Positions 62,922 to 64,000 of a stretch of 64,000 nt of DNA are shown one piece after another. The stretch covers positions 31,343,385 through 31,407,384 of the forward strand of contig CM070594.1 in assembly GCA_036346395.1 (NCBI GenBank). Direction: 5' to 3'. The DNA comes from Hsuehochloa calcarea (taxonomy: Eukaryota; Streptophyta; Magnoliopsida; Poales; Poaceae). The translations under genes and the position numbers were made by a program. Position 1 is the stretch's first letter; every line of letters starts with the position of its first letter. Under the pieces are notes generated by a model. It ran no database searches. It saw nothing but the letters and a program-made list of their open reading frames with translations, and was not told the origin of the DNA.

Positions 62922-64000
62922 GTAAAGTCTTCGGCCCCAATCTAATATGTATTTCCTCTCCTTCGCTTTCATTGGTTTGATCTATGAACTTCGTGATCCA
63001 AAAGATGTGGGCTTCTGGGTACGAAAGATCGCGTACGGAGGTGAATTGGTTGCAAAAGTGCTTTCTTGATCGTGTAATCATGGGATTTTTTTCCTCCTTG
63101 TTTTGATTAGGAATGACTGGCCTTTTTGTGAATTGATTGAAAATGTGTGAATCTTCTTGTGAACTTTTGTGGAAAGATCGCCTTGTGGTGACTCGAAGCA
63201 AAAACGGGAATGATCGTCTCTTATTTGATCTTCGTTTGTTTCTCGATGACTCATGGGCAAGGATGGGATCTTTCTATCTACTGTGAATTGTCGTTGTTAG
63301 GTGAGTTTATGATGCGTGTGATCTCTAGCAGATCACACGACAATTCCAGCTTTGGTGTTCTAGGATTTCTGGATAAATGGGTACCATACCGGTCGTGGTG
63401 CTTTGAGTAATATGGAATTTTGAGGAGTTGTCTGTGGTTGCAATTCTGGGCGTTGTTTTTCCCAGTCTTACGTGGTAGGCAATTAAGTCTGATGGATTAA
63501 CCAACTAATTTATAGAGTGTTTTCATTGCCTGCCAAATAACTCAAGCTTTGAAGTTTAGGTGTGGTTTGTAGCTATTAAAATTTCCATGAACAACTCAAT
63601 TCGGTACATAACTTAATTGTTTGATTTACTTCCCATTGTTCTCATTAGTGATCAATTTTTTAGTCATTTCACAAATTATCTTTGTGATCCTATTTCTGGT
63701 CATCGCAGGTGTTGAATACATAGATCATGTTCATTTAGAATTTATAACATAGTTTCAATTTAGAGTTTCTACTTTACGCTTCATCTAAAATGGCTTGATT
63801 TTATTTCAGGGAACAAGTTGCCCTTCGACTGAAAGAAAAAAATGATTAGAAGCTGGAGGAGAGGTTAGTATGGTTTAAATAACTGTTGTTTTGTTCAAAT
63901 TGTATGCTATACTTCTCACAATACCTTTAGCATGGATATGCAAATGATGCTTTCGACCCAAAGCTCTGCACGTGCATAGCACTGTGTTTTCTTAGTAGGG
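62922..64000 (+). other. Putative intron after the hexokinase-like exon
   Basis: T-rich plus strand with no long ORF, as expected of a plant intron. A possible acceptor TTTATTTCAG at 63801-63810 is followed by a 52-base candidate exon (in phase: EQVALRLKEKND, then stop TAG) and a donor GAG|GTTAGT at 63863. This does not resemble hexokinase exon 2, so either the exon is spurious or the gene is not hexokinase. Confidence 0.35.

Noticed and set aside
63811..63862. Second exon of the hexokinase-like gene
   Set aside because: Splice signals fit the phase, but the peptide EQVALRLKEKND ends in a stop and lacks the DLGGTNFR region expected there.
1..64000. tRNA, rRNA or snRNA genes
   Set aside because: Only the short tRNA-Met complements at PBSs were seen; no cloverleaf or rRNA segment recognised by eye.

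Overview
This window is plant nuclear heterochromatin, probably (peri)centromeric and probably from a grass. It has no bacterial-type genes. I found one 145-bp satellite family (about 100 monomers) and at least seven Ty3/gypsy LTR retrotransposons or fragments. Most primer-binding sites are of the plant tRNA-iMet type (TGGTATCAGAGC), with matching polypurine tracts and 5-bp target duplications. A single possible host-gene remnant, a hexokinase-like first exon, lies at the right edge. The grass assignment is inference from the retrotransposon spectrum (Tekay/Del, Reina-like, CRM-like and Tat/RIRE2-like lineages).

Layout. 1-11362: element A, a minus-strand Tekay/Del-type chromovirus with 4.0-kb LTRs and a degenerate gag-pol. 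11363-32365: one satellite array, all monomers in the same orientation, split by two retroelements. Element B (18482-21709) is small, non-autonomous and carries two protease domains. Element C (26603-29856) has its two LTRs inverted yet is flanked by a perfect 5-bp duplication. The satellite has higher-order structure: a seven-monomer unit B-A-A-B-C-C-D and a conserved E-C-D-D'-E-C-D block. 32366-36380: structure D, a reversed LTR plus minus-strand integrase and RNase H joined head-on to a forward LTR with its PBS, ending in a 54-bp minisatellite and a 100-N assembly gap (36381-36480).

After the gap: 36481 to about 40294 is a decayed Reina-like chromovirus (F). 40295-41218 is unassigned. 41219-48655 is a long CRM-like element (E) with a truncated right LTR. 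48651-59132 is a Tekay-type LTR (Z) split by a nested 8.2-kb chimera: 249-bp TRIM-like LTRs enclosing a Tekay gag-pol region and a 2.5-kb Tekay LTR. 59133-59883 is unassigned and holds a perfect hairpin. 59884 to about 60440 is another LTR fragment (W), 60450-61921 a Tat/RIRE2-like gag remnant, 61928-62650 a C-rich tract, and 62740-62921 the hexokinase-like exon.

Nearly every pol region is broken. Many small indels sit at CTG/CAG or CCGG trinucleotides. This recurs in satellite monomers, LTR pairs, PBSs and an element end, and suggests uncorrected base-calling errors at CHG-methylated cytosines, so part of the apparent decay may be technical. No CRISPR, rRNA, tRNA or complete host gene was recognised.
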